Assembly: GCA_964628065.1 (NCBI GenBank)
Contig: CAZVLM010000015.1
Span: forward strand, 1-14,761
Source of the DNA: CAIXMG01 sp964628065
GTDB taxonomy: Bacteria > Patescibacteriota > Minisyncoccia > Phycocordibacterales > UBA1006
Direction: 5' to 3'
Length of the DNA stretch: 14,761 nt
In this document: piece by piece, positions 13,104 through 14,761 of the stretch
How the letters are laid out: the number at the start of each line of letters is the position of its first letter
Numbering within the stretch: position 1 is the first letter of the stretch
Position numbers and translations under genes: made by a program
The notes under the pieces: generated by a model
Told to the model about the DNA's origin: nothing
What the model saw: the letters and a program-made list of their open reading frames with translations, nothing else
Databases searched by the model: none

Positions 13104-13128
13104 TCAAAAAAGGCCACTACTGGGCCTT
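13104..13128 (-). terminator. Terminator of the M23 peptidase gene
   Basis: On the minus strand AAGGCC, a 7-base loop, GGCCTT, then further T. The stop codon TAG at 13117-13119 lies inside the loop, so terminator and coding end overlap. Confidence 0.8.
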
Positions 13129-14280
13129 CCATGATGAATCTGTTCTATCGAATCCAGGATTCTTATATTTTCCTCTTACTTCGAAATGTAGGTGCGGACC
13201 TGTTGATCGTCCGGTAGATCCTACATACCCAATTACTGTTCCTTGGCTCACCGACTGTCCCTGAGAAACAAGGATACCCTCTGCTTTAAGGTGCGCATAG
13301 AATGTAGTGGTCTCATTTGTATGCTTAACAATGATCAAGTTTCCATATCCTCCATTGTAGCCGTATTTAGCAAACAGAATGGTTCCGTCCGCTGCCGCTT
13401 TAACTGGTGTACCAGTAGGACACGCAAGATCAACGGCGTAGGTATCATGCTGTCTCTGAGAGTATCGACACGCACTTGATGTTACTGGCTTAATAAAGTA
13501 ACCTTTTGCAATTCCTGACGACGACACTCCTGGGGTATATGCTGCTACGTTCACTCGGACATTGCCGGTAGGAATCTTCTTTTTAGGGGCCGCTACCGCA
13601 ACTACTGGTTCCGCTCCAGGAATAACCACCGTCTCCCCAATAGTAAGAGTACTATTCGCGAACAGTCCATTTACTTCAAGAAACTCGTTCTTTTCGTCAG
13701 AACTTAACTTATAGCTTTTCGCAAGGGAATCAATAGTTTCACCCGATTTGATCTTGTACTGTAGTCCATCAAAAGGAAGGATGACGAGCGTGTCTCCAAC
13801 ATGGATAGGCTGGCCCGCCTTAAGGTTGTTAGCCCATCGAATAGTATTAGGAGAAACACCAAACCGTTTAGCAATATTATCAACGCTGTCGGCAGGGACT
13901 ACTGTATAGATAACAATCGCATCGGCTCTGACGCTATCCATTACATCTGCAAGAGTTCCTGCCACTCCGATTTCTGCCTCAAGTGCCTTATCATCTGAAA
14001 TAGTAATATTTGCCCCATTATCAGGCTTTAGATCAGACGTCATAGCTACGGCCGACGACAAAAGGCTTATATTTTGGGTGTTTTCTAATGAAAGTTTAGA
14101 TACGGCTACCTCTTCCTGGGCTTCCGCCTGTGGCCATGAGAAAAACCACGCTTGTCCTACTAAAGGAGCAAAACTGAGCCAGGAAATAAGGAATACTGAC
14201 GCAATACTAGAAAATCCCTTTAAAAATATGGTCATCGCGTACCGTTTGGGAGGCACCGAGTCTTCTGAGATACATTTCAC
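13117..14280 (-). CDS. Secreted LysM-LysM-M23 murein peptidase
   Basis: A 387-residue envelope protein that should bind peptidoglycan and cleave its peptide crosslinks. In order: signal peptide (hydrophobic part at about 22-45, possible cleavage after AEA near 54), a spacer, LysM at about 124-168 (YTVVPADSVDNIAKRFGVSPNTIRWANNL), LysM at about 174-221 (YKIKSGETIDSLAKSYKL), a linker, and an M23 domain at about 262-375. Zinc ligands are His278 and Asp284 (HDTYAVD) and His365 of HLHFEVR; His330 (FYAHL) and His363 complete the site, so it should be active. The start is uncertain. GTG 14280 has TGgTAGCCT ending 6 bases upstream, in line with other genes here; ATG 14235 would give a more usual signal peptide and could be used with the TATAAG at 14281-14286. 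Transcribed alone. Likely role in cell division or wall turnover. Confidence 0.93.
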   Translation of the reverse strand: MKCISEDSVPPKRYAMTIFLKGFSSIASVFLISWLSFAPLVGQAWFFSWPQAEAQEEVAVSKLSLENTQNISLLSSAVAMTSDLKPDNGANITISDDKALEAEIGVAGTLADVMDSVRADAIVIYTVVPADSVDNIAKRFGVSPNTIRWANNLKAGQPIHVGDTLVILPFDGLQYKIKSGETIDSLAKSYKLSSDEKNEFLEVNGLFANSTLTIGETVVIPGAEPVVAVAAPKKKIPTGNVRVNVAAYTPGVSSSGIAKGYFIKPVTSSACRYSQRQHDTYAVDLACPTGTPVKAAADGTILFAKYGYNGGYGNLIIVKHTNETTTFYAHLKAEGILVSQGQSVSQGTVIGYVGSTGRSTGPHLHFEVRGKYKNPGFDRTDSSWKAQ

Positions 14281-14286
14281 CTTATA

Positions 14287-14295
14287 AGGCTACCA
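14287..14295 (-). promoter_or_regulatory. Possible extended -10 promoter TGgTAGCCT of the M23 gene
   Basis: On the minus strand, ending 6 bases before GTG 14280. Only three of six -10 bases match, and a competing TATAAG box at 14281-14286 fits the ATG at 14235 instead. The choice between the two decides the start codon. Confidence 0.35.
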
Positions 14296-14385
14296 AACTG
14301 ACAGGATGGGTCAATAGCAAGTGGGGATAAGTAGGGGATAGGAAAATTTGACAAAAAGCTCACTTTTGTGTTTTTAAAAAAGGTG

Positions 14386-14391
14386 TATAAT
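14386..14391 (+). promoter_or_regulatory. -10 box TATAAT of the last gene
   Basis: A perfect TATAAT ending 8 bases before ATG 14400. A TTGACA at 14348-14353 is 32 bases away, too far to pair with it. Confidence 0.65.
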
Positions 14392-14399
14392 GATTTTAT

Positions 14400-14761
14400 A
14401 TGGCACTACCAGAACTTAAACCTCAACTTAACCAAGAAACAACCTCTCCTAACCCAGACATGAAAATCAGCTGGGTTCAAAAGATGCTCGATGCTCAAAA
14501 GGCTGAAGCAGCGGGTAATGCAAAACCTGCATCTGCTTTGAACTTTATTACAGACAATGGAAGCAAGGAGGCTGTAGCTGCCAGCGCAGTGAATACACTT
14601 GATAAAGCGTTGAACACCATGGGGGCAAATAGTCCTGAAATTACCAAGACGGCAGTTTTACAGCCTAAGGAAACTGTTCCTGCTGCCCCTGATTACTCAA
14701 AGAGCATCACGCTTGGCTTTGAGGGAAAGCCGCTCAGTGGAAACCCTCAGTCTGGAAGCAT
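14400..14761 (+). CDS. Unknown protein, 3' end outside window
   Basis: The first 120 codons of an open frame that runs off the right edge. The protein begins MALPELKPQLNQETTSPNPD, has no signal peptide or membrane segment in the visible part, and is rich in alanine, serine, proline and threonine. A helical piece (MKISWVQKMLDAQKAEAAG) is followed by low-complexity sequence. I do not recognise it. The ATG at 14400 is supported by a perfect TATAAT ending 8 bases upstream, which also fits the predicted leaderless pattern. It is divergent from the M23 gene across 119 bases. Confidence 0.78.
   Translation, partial: MALPELKPQLNQETTSPNPDMKISWVQKMLDAQKAEAAGNAKPASALNFITDNGSKEAVAASAVNTLDKALNTMGANSPEITKTAVLQPKETVPAAPDYSKSITLGFEGKPLSGNPQSGS

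Noticed and set aside
14217..14275. Small minus-strand frame from ATG 14275 in a different frame, overlapping the M23 gene start
   Set aside because: About 19 codons, no recognisable content; its closeness to a TATAAG box is interesting but not enough to call a gene.
14310..14340. Tandem TATCCCC motifs on the minus strand, one close to a DnaA box (TTATCCCCA)
   Set aside because: Only two imperfect sites, with no AT-rich unwinding region, dnaA or other origin genes nearby.
14348..14353. TTGACA as a -35 box for the last gene
   Set aside because: It is 32 bases from the TATAAT box, and no -10-like sequence lies at 16-18 bases.
1..14761. CRISPR arrays, tRNA or rRNA genes, transposases
   Set aside because: No regularly spaced direct repeats, cloverleaf or rRNA-like segments and no transposase motifs were seen in reading both strands; a short tRNA could still be missed by eye.

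Overview
The window looks like a piece of a small, tightly packed genome of the Patescibacteria (CPR) type. That is an inference from moderate to low GC, gaps of a few to about 130 bases, many short membrane-anchored proteins without clear relatives, and a mix of widespread CPR families (LysM-M23 peptidase, ComM, a DksA-like protein). TGA is used as a stop (for example at 7444-7446 and 7755-7757), so the code is the standard bacterial one and not the UGA=Gly code of some CPR lineages. The sequence is an assembly scaffold with a 100-N gap at 12766-12865.

Left part (1-2447): on the minus strand a hotdog thioesterase is followed 3 bases later by a FabH-like ketoacyl synthase cut by the window edge. 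Divergent from them is a livG-livF pair of branched-chain amino acid type ABC ATPases, ended by a two-way terminator. Middle (2449-7446): a membrane-anchored protein of unknown function, three paralogous periplasmic-binding-type (LivJ/LivK-like) receptors in two orientations, and a winged-helix regulator divergent from the last one with an 11-bp inverted repeat between them. All three receptors carry an N-terminal membrane helix without a lipobox cysteine, and no permease (livH/livM) is in the window. The natural reading is an amino-acid or peptide uptake locus: receptors outside the membrane, LivG/LivF inside, with a regulator beside them.

Right part (7491-14761): two overlapping small unknown genes; a fusion of an alpha/beta hydrolase lacking its serine nucleophile to a transmembrane helix and an outer domain, with a hairpin-rich GC-rich insert in its linker; a DksA/TraR-like protein with half of its zinc cysteines; comM, closely followed by a gene resembling barnase/colicin-E5-like RNase domains; a membrane-anchored protein broken only by the N gap; a secreted LysM-LysM-M23 murein hydrolase; and the start of an unknown gene.

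The strongest pattern across the window is regulatory. Ten genes have a -10 box (often extended, TGnTATACT) ending only 6-8 bases before the start codon, with no -35 box and no Shine-Dalgarno sequence. This predicts leaderless mRNAs and was used here to correct several starts (5314, 6598, 8087). Terminators often overlap stop codons. The N gap appears to be an artefact: the 55 bases on each side are identical, and joining them gives one intact 200-residue protein.
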